Position numbers and translations under genes: made by a program. The notes below the pieces were generated by a model. That model saw only the letters and a program-made list of their open reading frames with translations. It ran no database searches and was not told where the DNA came from. DNA of 49,300 bases from a virus. Each line of letters starts with the position of its first letter. The first letter of the stretch is position 1. The stretch lies in IMG/VR virus record IMGVR_UViG_3300044911_003293, positions 1 through 49,300 of that record; one strand, given 5' to 3'. Shown piece after piece: positions 1 to 6,187 of the stretch.

Positions 1-127
1 TTATATTTATATTTTTTAGGGTTTAAGGGATTTTTTTATGAAAAAAATAAATAATGTAGAATTAAAATTTAAAATCATTGATTTTTTGATTCAGCAATAT
101 TCGCTCGCTAACATGAGTGAAGAAGAG
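1..127. repeat. Terminal direct repeat, left copy
   Basis: These 127 bases are identical to 49174-49300. An overlap of exactly 127 bases is a common assembly k-mer length, so it most simply marks closure of a circular (or circularly permuted) genome of 49,173 bp, not a biological terminal repeat. The gene that starts at 38 is therefore intact here and cut at the other end of the window. Confidence 0.95.
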
Positions 128-283
128 TCGCTATCTTTCAACTGCGATCTAGGGATCACCTTAATCTCTGGAACGCTGGCTTTTTTTGAAGAAGAATTTA
201 TTGGCAAAGAGCTAGACGAAATTGTCATTGCGATTAAAAAATTAACTGAAGCATCTTTAAAATTACGAAAAAATGAAAAATAA
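38..283 (+). CDS. Small acidic early protein, unknown
   Basis: An 81-residue protein with an acidic middle and a charged helical C-terminus ending in a Lys-rich tail. No family is recognised. It is the first gene after the origin-like region at 49076-49173 and begins about 45 bases beyond the hairpin at 49144-49166. The next gene starts 10 bases before its stop, so the two are probably translated together. Its first 30 codons recur at the right end of the window because the genome is circular. The A-rich start region with few Shine-Dalgarno bases is typical of this genome. Confidence 0.75.
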   Translation: MKKINNVELKFKIIDFLIQQYSLANMSEEESLSFNCDLGITLISGTLAFFEEEFIGKELDEIVIAIKKLTEASLKLRKNEK

Positions 284-446
284 CAAAATAGAAATCGAAG
301 AAGAACTTAAAATTAAATTAAATGGCATAAATTTGAGGCTGAGAAGCCTTAAAAAAGAATTTTACACTGTTCTATACGAAAAAGTAGAAATCATGTCTAG
401 GATTAAAAAAATCGAGGTTTTTAAAAAGATTGAGGAAAATTTTTAA
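273..446 (+). CDS. 57-aa helical small protein, unknown
   Basis: An ATG at 273 opens 57 codons, overlapping the end of the preceding gene by 11 bases, which suggests translational coupling. The product is highly charged (many Glu and Lys) with Leu/Ile at helical spacing, so it is probably a short coiled coil. No family is recognised. It belongs to a run of very small, tightly packed genes between the origin-like region and the first replication gene, a place where phages carry host-takeover and regulatory peptides; that role is only an inference from position. Confidence 0.55.
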   Translation: MKNNKIEIEEELKIKLNGINLRLRSLKKEFYTVLYEKVEIMSRIKKIEVFKKIEENF

Positions 447-472
447 TATCAACAATAAAAAACGGAGAAAAT

Positions 473-643
473 ATGAAAAAAAATGCAAAAATAAAAATTG
501 GGGATTTGGTTAAAATAGATCGCAGAAAATACCCTTTTTTAAAGAAAGGTTTAGTTTTTAAAGTCGTAGAAATCTCAAAAGACGGCTTGGTTCTAGATAG
601 AATAGTGGGCGCTTTTAAAAGAGATGAGGTAAGTCATGCTTAA
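473..643 (+). CDS. 56-aa basic small protein with SH3/KOW-like pattern
   Basis: The ATG at 473 follows a good ribosome site (GGAG, 7 bases upstream). The 56-residue product is Lys-rich and contains the pattern IKIGDLVKI followed by several short beta-like stretches, which resembles small SH3-like or KOW-like barrels in phage early proteins. The protein encoded at 12377-12547 has the same type of start (IKVGEKVRYI), so the two may be distant relatives. Its end overlaps the next start by 8 bases. The function is unknown. Confidence 0.55.
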   Translation: MKKNAKIKIGDLVKIDRRKYPFLKKGLVFKVVEISKDGLVLDRIVGAFKRDEVSHA

Positions 644-812
644 AATTTCTTTAGCTGAAAAATATATTGATATAGAAGACGGCAGAGAATACGAGGTTGT
701 AGGAATCAAAGAGGAAAGCGGAAAAAAGATAGTCATGCTCGTTAGAGGAGTGGCTAGACAGGAGGTTGATATCGATGATTTTTGGAAAGTTTTTAAAACG
801 AGAAAAGAATAA
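636..812 (+). CDS. 58-aa small protein, unknown
   Basis: The ATG at 636 lies inside the last codons of the upstream gene (8-base overlap), which argues for translational coupling. The 58-residue product alternates acidic and basic patches with predicted beta strands (REYEVVGI, KIVMLV) and ends with a charged helix. It may be another small barrel like its neighbour. It is the last gene of the small-gene cluster. A promoter-like sequence begins 12 bases after its stop. Confidence 0.55.
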   Translation: MLKISLAEKYIDIEDGREYEVVGIKEESGKKIVMLVRGVARQEVDIDDFWKVFKTRKE

Positions 813-823
813 ATCAAAAATAT

Positions 824-860
824 TTGACAATTTAATTTTTTGAATTAAGAATGATATAGT
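824..860 (+). promoter_or_regulatory. Putative promoter for the replication genes
   Basis: TTGACA at 824-829 is a perfect -35 box. At 17-base spacing the -10 would be AAGAAT (847-852), a weak match; a better-looking TATAGT at 855-860 is too far away. The region includes TTAATT...AATTAA, a short inverted repeat that could be an operator. It lies just upstream of the HTH gene at 885. Confidence 0.4.
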
Positions 861-884
861 TTTTGATTAAAAATTTAGCAAACA

Positions 885-1052
885 ATGGACAAAGAACAAT
901 TTAAAAAAATATACTACGGAAATTCTAACAGAGAAGCAGCGAAGAAACTAAAGGTTTCTCCTGCTACTGTTTCGGTTTATGCTAAAAAATTTGGTTTGTC
1001 GAAACCTTTAGGCAGAGGCAAAGGAAGAACTAAAATTAAATTAATATTTTAA
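885..1052 (+). CDS. Small helix-turn-helix DNA-binding protein
   Basis: This is a 55-residue basic protein. Residues 16-40 read as a homeodomain-like or resolvase-type HTH: NREAAKKLKVSPATVSVYAKK, with the small residue and Ser/Thr positions expected at the turn and recognition helix. The C-terminus is very basic (GRGKGRTKIK) and could contact the DNA backbone. It follows a promoter-like site and is separated by 2 bases from the replication protein gene, so it may regulate replication genes or help load the initiator. Both roles are inferred. Confidence 0.65.
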   Translation: MDKEQFKKIYYGNSNREAAKKLKVSPATVSVYAKKFGLSKPLGRGKGRTKIKLIF

Positions 1053-1054
1053 AT

Positions 1055-1858
1055 ATGGCTTTTCAATTTGAGGAAGATGAGGCGATAGAATTTGGTGATC
1101 GAGAGGCCGTGCTTATTTATCATTTTCGATTTTGGATTAGAAAAAATAAAGCTAATAACCATAATTTTTTCGATGGTAGAACTTGGACGTGGAATAAGAA
1201 CGATGCTTTTGCTAAACTATTTCGATTTTGGAGCAAGGATCAAATAAGAAGATTGATTGATAATTTGGTTGACAAAGGGGTAATTATAAAAGGAAATTAC
1301 AACTCCAATCCTCACGATAGAACCTGTTGGTATGCTTTTACTGATGAGGCTAGATTTTTAAGAGAAGCGCCATCAAAGCAAGATAGGACTGATTTGGCAA
1401 ATTTGCCAAATGCAAATGGTGAAAATGCCAAATCCATTTCGCAAAATAGCCAAATCGATTTGGCAGAATTAGAAAATCCAATTGGCAAATTTGCCAATTA
1501 TAAAGAAACAGATCTTAAACCAGATCTTAACCCAAATGAAAAAACTCCAGATTTATCTGTGAATGAAATTAAAAAAATGATTGCTGAAAAAATCAAAGAG
1601 GCGGAGTTTTCAAAACAAAGTTTTGAGGGAGAAGCAAAAAAGAGCCTTTGGAAGCCGTCTGATATTTATCAATCTTTGGATGACGCAGCCCTGATGAGAG
1701 CTAAAAAAGAAGCACCTGGATGGGATATTTTATATCTTGCAGGGATCTACGCCAACAACTTGAACAATGGAACTCATAAAGAACCTAACAGCATCAGAGC
1801 GGCTTTTCCAGTGTGGTGTGGTAAATATACAATTAATAAAATGTTAAAATTGAGGTGA
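1055..1858 (+). CDS. Phage replication protein with N-terminal winged helix
   Basis: The 267-residue protein begins with a winged-helix type domain (about residues 1-105; FGDREAVLIYHF and a later HTH-like segment around WSKDQIRRLIDNLV). This pattern is seen in phage O-type or replisome-organiser proteins that bind the origin and recruit the host helicase loader. A polar, Asn-rich linker (about 110-170) is followed by a smaller helical domain ending in a conserved-looking IRAAFPVWCGKY segment. No helicase or primase gene is visible in the window, consistent with dependence on host replication enzymes. The origin might lie in the linker-coding DNA, as in lambda O, or in the 49.07-49.17 kb region. 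Family placement is by pattern only. Confidence 0.6.
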   Translation: MAFQFEEDEAIEFGDREAVLIYHFRFWIRKNKANNHNFFDGRTWTWNKNDAFAKLFRFWSKDQIRRLIDNLVDKGVIIKGNYNSNPHDRTCWYAFTDEARFLREAPSKQDRTDLANLPNANGENAKSISQNSQIDLAELENPIGKFANYKETDLKPDLNPNEKTPDLSVNEIKKMIAEKIKEAEFSKQSFEGEAKKSLWKPSDIYQSLDDAALMRAKKEAPGWDILYLAGIYANNLNNGTHKEPNSIRAAFPVWCGKYTINKMLKLR

Positions 1859-1862
1859 AATA

Positions 1863-2498
1863 ATGAAAATATCTATCCTAACACAACTAAATAGCTGGTT
1901 TACAAAATATACAGATTTTTTGGCTCAGGAGCTAAGAAAAAGAGGCCATGAAGTAAAATGTATCGATAGAATTGATGATATAGATCGTGGAGACATACTA
2001 TTCGCACTAAGTCTTTATACTATCATGCCAAAGCCGTATTTAAATCTTAATAAGCATAATATTGTGATTCACGAAAGTGATCTACCTCAAGGTAAAGGCT
2101 GGGCTCCTCTTCCTTGGCAGGTTTTGGAAGGTAAAAATGATATAGTTTTTACCATGTTTGAAGTTGATGAAAAAGTTGATAATGGGCCATATTATTTTAA
2201 AGATGTTTTGCGGCTAGAAGGCCACGAATTAAACCCAGAATTACGTGACTTGCAAGCCAGAAAAAGAATTAAAATGTGCTTGGAATTTGTAAATAATTAT
2301 GATGAATTAAAAACTCCAAAACCTCAATCTGGCCCAGAATCTTTCTATAAGCGCAGGACTTCGGAATCATCAGAATTAGATTTAAATAAAACAATCAACG
2401 AGCAATTTAATTTATTTAGAATTGTTGATAATGAGAGCTATCCAGCATTTTTTATCAAGAATGGCAAAAAGTATAAATTAAAGATCGAGAAAGCATGA
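1863..2498 (+). CDS. Formyltransferase-family protein (formyl_trans_N-like)
   Basis: The 211-residue product resembles the N-terminal catalytic domain of tetrahydrofolate-dependent formyltransferases (methionyl-tRNA, GAR and sugar-amine types). It has an early Rossmann-like segment, then IHESDLPQGKGWAPLPW around the catalytic His70 and VDNGP with Asp106, corresponding to the family's His and Asp. The Asn normally two residues before the His is Val here, as I recall for an H-x-S-D-L-P subfamily often found near surface-polysaccharide genes. Residues after about 150 are a poorly conserved tail. It follows the replication gene by 4 bases, so it is expressed early. The substrate is unknown: an amino sugar, a nucleotide or another amine. 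Confidence 0.7.
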   Translation: MKISILTQLNSWFTKYTDFLAQELRKRGHEVKCIDRIDDIDRGDILFALSLYTIMPKPYLNLNKHNIVIHESDLPQGKGWAPLPWQVLEGKNDIVFTMFEVDEKVDNGPYYFKDVLRLEGHELNPELRDLQARKRIKMCLEFVNNYDELKTPKPQSGPESFYKRRTSESSELDLNKTINEQFNLFRIVDNESYPAFFIKNGKKYKLKIEKA

Positions 2499-2635
2499 AG
2501 CACTTACTAATTCTCACCCTATTCTTCTCATTCACCCCTAAACCATCAAAGGCCGAAATAACGACTGTTGTAGCTATTGGGATTGGGGTTATGTTGGGAT
2601 TGATTGTTTCTGATTATTTTGAGGAAAGTCAATAA
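2495..2635 (+). CDS. 46-aa exported or membrane small protein
   Basis: The ATG overlaps the TGA of the formyltransferase gene (ATGA), a typical coupled start. The 46-residue product has a hydrophobic N-terminus that looks like a signal peptide (KHLLILTLFFSF, then a possible cleavage near SKA-E), followed by a second hydrophobic stretch (VVAIGIGVMLGLIV) and an acidic tail. It should sit in or across the inner membrane. Its function is unknown. Confidence 0.55.
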   Translation: MKHLLILTLFFSFTPKPSKAEITTVVAIGIGVMLGLIVSDYFEESQ

Positions 2636-2650
2636 TTTAAGCCCTTTACT

Positions 2651-2682
2651 TTATTTCACTTTCTGTCCGAAAGATGAAATAA
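2651..2682. other. Imperfect 13-bp hairpin in the intergenic gap
   Basis: TTATTTCA-CTTTC pairs with GAAAG-A-TGAAATAA around a TGTCC loop, leaving one bulged A. It lies downstream of the small membrane gene and ahead of the ParA/RHH operon. There is no T-run after it on the plus strand, so it is either a weak terminator or a regulatory structure. Confidence 0.45.
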
Positions 2683-2759
2683 GAAAATCTTTGTTTCAAT
2701 TTTTGCTCCCAAAATAAAATAAGAAAATATTGCAAGTTGAAAATAATTTAAAAAAGATG

Positions 2760-2816
2760 TTGACTTAAAAATAGTTTTCTATAATTCTATTACTCTATTA
2801 AACTAATATACTATTT
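2760..2816 (+). promoter_or_regulatory. Promoter and 8-bp repeat array upstream of the RHH/ParA operon
   Basis: A -35-like TTGACT (2760-2765) is followed by octamers in strict 8-base register: TTCTATAA (2777), TTCTATTA (2785), CTCTATTA (2793), then degenerate AACTAATA (2801) and TACTATTT (2809). Two of these units recur upstream of the gene at 4241. Short direct repeats of this kind are the known targets of ribbon-helix-helix partition regulators such as omega and ParG, so this is a likely operator and possible centromere for the RHH protein encoded immediately downstream. Confidence 0.6.
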
Positions 2817-2824
2817 ATAAAATT

Positions 2825-3028
2825 ATGGCAAGACAGCAATTTAACAACACAATTGACGAAGAAGTAATCAACAAAGTCAAAACAAGAGCAATAAATAATA
2901 CCCAGCTTTTTGGCGAAGATAGACGTGGATCACAAAGTAGAGCGGTTGAAATATTTTTAGAATTAGGAATGGAAAAATTTGACCAATTGCTTAAGGAAGG
3001 GGTTTTTATAAATAAAAAATTAAAATAA
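2825..3028 (+). CDS. Ribbon-helix-helix DNA-binding protein (partition partner or repressor)
   Basis: This 67-residue protein has a short beta-strand start (RQQFNNTIDEEVINKVKTRA), typical of MetJ/Arc/CopG ribbon-helix-helix proteins, then a second helix (SQSRAVEIFLELGMEKF). Such proteins bind DNA as dimers on short tandem repeats, and an 8-bp repeat array lies directly upstream. The gene is 2 bases before parA. By analogy with known ParA-RHH pairs (omega, ParG) it could be the centromere-binding partner and autorepressor of the operon. Confidence 0.65.
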   Translation: MARQQFNNTIDEEVINKVKTRAINNTQLFGEDRRGSQSRAVEIFLELGMEKFDQLLKEGVFINKKLK

Positions 3029-3030
3029 TC

Positions 3031-3795
3031 ATGGAACAAGTAATTGAGCAGCACATAAAAAAAATCAGAGCGTTTATTGTTGCTGTCATTTCTCAAAAAG
3101 GAGGCGTTGGCAAAACAATGGTTGATGCTCAACTAGCAATAGCTTTAGCTATAAGAGGCTTAAAAGTGGCTATTATAGATATGGACGAAGACCAATATTC
3201 AGCCGCCAAAATGATGACCAGAAGGAATCAAGCTAATATCCTTCCTGTTGTCAGTCATTTTATCGCAACTCCTGAAACGCTAAAACAAATAATTACTAAA
3301 ATTTCTCAAGAATTTCATGTTATATTTTTAGAATCTACTGGAAAAATTACCGAAGAATTAAGACTAGCAGTATCGCTTGCAGATTTGATTATTTCTCCTT
3401 TAGAAGCGGTACAAGATAATATTGATACGATTCCTAACCTTGATTCAACTTTAGACAAATTAATTAATCAAGGCGTTTTAGCTAATCATGTGCGGGCGTT
3501 TATTGTTCCTAACAAAGTGCCTAGTCAACAAAGAGAAATAAATTTTAACAATACTGACAATAAACTTGTGAGAATGCTTAACTTGGAGCCCTCTTTAAAG
3601 CATTTTAAATTTACAAAAACATTTATTAAACATAGGCCAAGTATATATCCAGAGTGTTATGCCTTAGGCAAAGGTGTTAGTGAGCTAAAAGGCGCTGAAA
3701 TTAATCCTAAAGATCCAAGAGAAGGATTACAAGCGATCACAAAATCTGTTCAAGAAATCAACAATTTATTAGAGGAATTATTTTATGCAGAATAA
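3031..3795 (+). CDS. parA: ParA-family partition ATPase
   Basis: The 254-residue protein carries the deviant Walker A motif of ParA/MinD ATPases, KGGVGKT at residues 23-29, including the signature first lysine. A Walker A' region follows (VAIIDMDEDQYSA), then a Walker B-like strand (HVIFLESTGK). Its length is that of small, HTH-less type Ib ParA proteins, which pair with small RHH partners, as seen next door. Such ATPases move DNA or complexes over the nucleoid in an ATP-dependent gradient. In a phage this suggests plasmid-like maintenance of the prophage, although relatives can also position other cargo. The gene overlaps the next by 11 bases. Confidence 0.85.
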   Translation: MEQVIEQHIKKIRAFIVAVISQKGGVGKTMVDAQLAIALAIRGLKVAIIDMDEDQYSAAKMMTRRNQANILPVVSHFIATPETLKQIITKISQEFHVIFLESTGKITEELRLAVSLADLIISPLEAVQDNIDTIPNLDSTLDKLINQGVLANHVRAFIVPNKVPSQQREINFNNTDNKLVRMLNLEPSLKHFKFTKTFIKHRPSIYPECYALGKGVSELKGAEINPKDPREGLQAITKSVQEINNLLEELFYAE

Positions 3796-4153
3796 CGACA
3801 AAAAAGGTAAATTACCCTTTTCTTTTACTGACTTACCTTCTATTGAGGAGAAAATAGAAAAGATTGAGCAGCCAGAAGTTAAAAAAATAATTGAAGGAGC
3901 GGAAGAAAAATCATCAGCCGTAGAAAAAGTAAAAGCCATGCAACAATTTGGCTTAAGAGAGGATGAAATTAATCTTGGCGGCCCCGTCTCCTATTCGCAA
4001 TATAAAATATTTAAAAAAATAGTTGATGCTTATCAAGAAGAGGATAGATACGAAGAAAGAAGTAAAAGAAAGAATTGGAGTCAAAAAACTTTAGCTGCAC
4101 ACTATATTTTAGAGGGCATCAAAAGAGACATGAAAAAAATTAAAAATAATTAA
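3785..4153 (+). CDS. Candidate third component of the ParA operon
   Basis: The 122-residue product starts inside the end of parA (11-base overlap), so it is translationally coupled. The N-terminal part is disordered and charged (KLPFSFTDLPSIEEK, then EEK-rich). Residues 80-120 are basic and helical (SQKTLAAHYILEGIKRD), a pattern that could belong to a compact DNA-binding fold or a ParA-contacting helix. No family is recognised. Its position after parA is where partition systems normally place the DNA-binding partner, so either this protein or the RHH protein upstream could fill that role. Confidence 0.6.
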   Translation: MQNNDKKGKLPFSFTDLPSIEEKIEKIEQPEVKKIIEGAEEKSSAVEKVKAMQQFGLREDEINLGGPVSYSQYKIFKKIVDAYQEEDRYEERSKRKNWSQKTLAAHYILEGIKRDMKKIKNN

Positions 4154-4162
4154 AAAATGTTG

Positions 4163-4194
4163 TTGACTTATTATAGAACTCTATTATTCTATAA
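4163..4194 (+). promoter_or_regulatory. Second promoter with the 8-bp repeats
   Basis: TTGACT (4163-4168) is followed by TTATAGAA, CTCTATTA (4179) and TTCTATAA (4187). The outer two octamers are inverted complements of each other. The octamers CTCTATTA and TTCTATAA are the same as those upstream of 2825, so the same RHH protein probably binds here and co-regulates the downstream operon. Confidence 0.55.
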
Positions 4195-4240
4195 TAATAT
4201 TATATTAGTTTAATATTATATATATAAATATATTTATTTT

Positions 4241-4531
4241 ATGACAGATTGGTACATTGATACAAATAAAGGTGATTTTATGGCATCTTCTTTAGAAGAA
4301 GTTATAAAACAAACTATAGAATTTTACGGAACTAGAGAAGATTCTGTTGATACTATTACCAATATTTATGCTGTTATAGATGGCGAGATATTTCAACAAT
4401 TACCCTCTTCTGAAGTTTATCAAATTCAACAACAAATAGAAGATGCTGTAATTGAATGGATAAGAATAGAGCGTGAAGAACAAAAAGGGTTTAATGCAAT
4501 TCGATCTGATTATTTTGCAAATTTAATTTAA
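4241..4531 (+). CDS. Acidic 96-aa early protein, unknown
   Basis: An acidic protein of 96 residues beginning TDWYIDTNKGDFMASSLEEV, with alternating short beta strands and helices and a helical C-terminal half. No family is recognised. It is the first gene after the second repeat-bearing promoter, so its expression is probably tied to the RHH regulator. The next gene begins 6 bases after its stop, and the annealase gene follows. Its acidity could suit a DNA-mimic or host-protein inhibitor, but this is speculation. Confidence 0.6.
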   Translation: MTDWYIDTNKGDFMASSLEEVIKQTIEFYGTREDSVDTITNIYAVIDGEIFQQLPSSEVYQIQQQIEDAVIEWIRIEREEQKGFNAIRSDYFANLI

Positions 4532-4537
4532 ACAAAC

Positions 4538-4810
4538 ATGCAAAAACAAATACTAAAAGCATTACTGAAAAAAGAAAAAAAAGAACTAAAGAAGTTAAAA
4601 TCTTCAAAAGAACTTTCAGACAAAAATAAAGCTAAAATATCAAGAAAATTCAACAGACTAGTTGAGGATAAAATAGCCCAAAAAGATGTTAGCTATGATG
4701 AGGCTTGGCAAGAAGTCTTTGATGCAATTAGTGCAGACTTCAAATTGCACTTCGAGGATTTTCTCGAATTTGAGGAAGAGATTTTAGATTTAATTTTTAA
4801 CAATAAATAA
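4538..4810 (+). CDS. Lys/Glu-rich helical protein, unknown
   Basis: The 90-residue protein is almost entirely helical. Its basic first half (KKEKKELKKLKSSKELSDKNK) is followed by an acidic C-terminal half (LHFEDFLEFEEEILDLIF). The charge separation suggests a coiled coil that associates with a nucleic-acid enzyme. It lies 10 bases before the Bet/RecT-like annealase, with which it is probably co-transcribed. No family is recognised. Confidence 0.6.
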   Translation: MQKQILKALLKKEKKELKKLKSSKELSDKNKAKISRKFNRLVEDKIAQKDVSYDEAWQEVFDAISADFKLHFEDFLEFEEEILDLIFNNK

Positions 4811-4820
4811 AGGAGAAAAT

Positions 4821-5801
4821 ATGCAAAATACAGAAATAACAAAAAAAGACCCACTACAAGCTTCGCTAGAAGTTCGTGGAATGGATATTAGACAATTCAG
4901 AGTAATTAAAGAAATTCTTTATCCAAATGTTCAAAAAGATGAAACGCTGTTAATGGCAATCGATTACTGCAAATCTCGTAATCTCGACATCATGAAGCGC
5001 ACAATCCAAATAGTGCCCATTTGGGACAGTAAAGCTAAGTGTATGAAAGATACTATTTGGCCATCAATTTCAGAAATTAGAATTACAGCCACAAGGACTG
5101 GTCAATATGCTGGCAGAAGTGAGGCTGAATTTGGAGATGATATAACTGAAACTCTTGACAATGTAGAGGTATCTTATCCGAAATGGTGCAAAGTCACTGT
5201 TTACAGAAATGTTAAAGGTGAAAAATGTGCTTTTACGGCAAAACTTTTTTGGAAGCAAGAATATAAAACCGCTAAGAACGATACTAAAGCACCTAATTCG
5301 ATGTGGGCTAAGAGAAGCTATTCGCAATTAGAAAAATGTGTTGAAGCGGCGGCTCTAAGAATGGCATTTCCTGAAGAGGTAGGTAATGACTATATCGCAG
5401 AAGAGGCTTTTGATGCAAATGAAGGAATGTTAAATATTACTCCAAAATCAAAAACCGCTCAAGCTCACGCAATACCGCCAGCTTTAGAAAAATCGTTTAA
5501 TGCGGCTGAAATAAAAATGCCTATACAGAAAGACGATATAGAGCGTCCTATGGAAGAGGTATTTGCTGAAATTGAGCAAGAAATTATAAAGGGTGAAGTT
5601 ATTGCTGATAACAGCGAGGCTATAGAGGTCGCCTTTAAAAAGGTTTCAGAGGGCCTTAATTCGATGAAAACTGAGAAAGCCGTCAATATGTCTTTTGATG
5701 TTTCCTATAAAGATGATATCGAGTTTTTGAGAGCTTATAAGCCTGATTACTATGCTGAATTGATTTCTATTAAAAGTGCGAAGTTGGAGGCTTTGAAATA
5801 A
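4821..5801 (+). CDS. bet: Bet/RecT-family single-strand annealing protein
   Basis: The 326-residue product matches the phage Bet type of annealase. The core lies in about residues 15-200, with YCKSRNLDIMKRTIQIVPI and the typical RTGQYAGRSEAEFG segment near residue 95, then MWAKRSYSQLEKCVEAAALR near 165-190. Such proteins bind single-stranded DNA left by a 5'-3' exonuclease and anneal complementary strands. The exonuclease partner is encoded two genes on (6177-7271) and an SSB at 9860. The C-terminal 120 residues are acidic and poorly conserved, where partner contacts are usual. GGAG lies 7 bases before the ATG, and the stop overlaps the next start. Confidence 0.85.
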   Translation: MQNTEITKKDPLQASLEVRGMDIRQFRVIKEILYPNVQKDETLLMAIDYCKSRNLDIMKRTIQIVPIWDSKAKCMKDTIWPSISEIRITATRTGQYAGRSEAEFGDDITETLDNVEVSYPKWCKVTVYRNVKGEKCAFTAKLFWKQEYKTAKNDTKAPNSMWAKRSYSQLEKCVEAAALRMAFPEEVGNDYIAEEAFDANEGMLNITPKSKTAQAHAIPPALEKSFNAAEIKMPIQKDDIERPMEEVFAEIEQEIIKGEVIADNSEAIEVAFKKVSEGLNSMKTEKAVNMSFDVSYKDDIEFLRAYKPDYYAELISIKSAKLEALK

Positions 5802-6187
5802 TGCAGATATATTGCTGTGAGTGCAAGAATAAAATCGAGGCCAGATTAACTAATGGCTTAGAAATCTATCCTCACCGCTCTGATCTTGCTAGCTTGCCTT
5901 TCTGGAAATGTGATAGGTGTAGAAATTTCGTAGGGTGTCATTATAAAACAAAAGACCCTACGAAGCCACTAGGCTGCATTCCAAATAAGGCAATAAAAGA
6001 AGCTCGGCAGCATATACATAAATTACTAGATCCTCTTTGGCATCATAATAAAAAGAGAAGAGATGAGTTATATAATTTGATAGCAAAGAAAACAGGAAGA
6101 GCTTCTTATCACACAGCAAATATTAGAAGCGTGGAAGAAGCTAGAGAGATTTATAAAATAATTTTGGATATTAAAAATGGAAAATAA
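5801..6187 (+). CDS. DUF3268-type zinc-finger phage protein
   Basis: The 128-residue protein contains a Cys cluster near the N-terminus (YCCECKNK) and a second pair at CDRC, forming one zinc site. A helical region follows with a conserved-looking pattern (HIHKLLDPLWH, then R-R-D-E-L-Y and a short C-terminal helix). This is the arrangement of the DUF3268 zinc-finger family, which commonly lies beside phage recombination genes. Here it is wedged between the annealase (1-base overlap) and the exonuclease (11-base overlap), which suggests a part in processing recombination intermediates. The biochemical role is not established. Confidence 0.7.
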   Translation: MQIYCCECKNKIEARLTNGLEIYPHRSDLASLPFWKCDRCRNFVGCHYKTKDPTKPLGCIPNKAIKEARQHIHKLLDPLWHHNKKRRDELYNLIAKKTGRASYHTANIRSVEEAREIYKIILDIKNGK

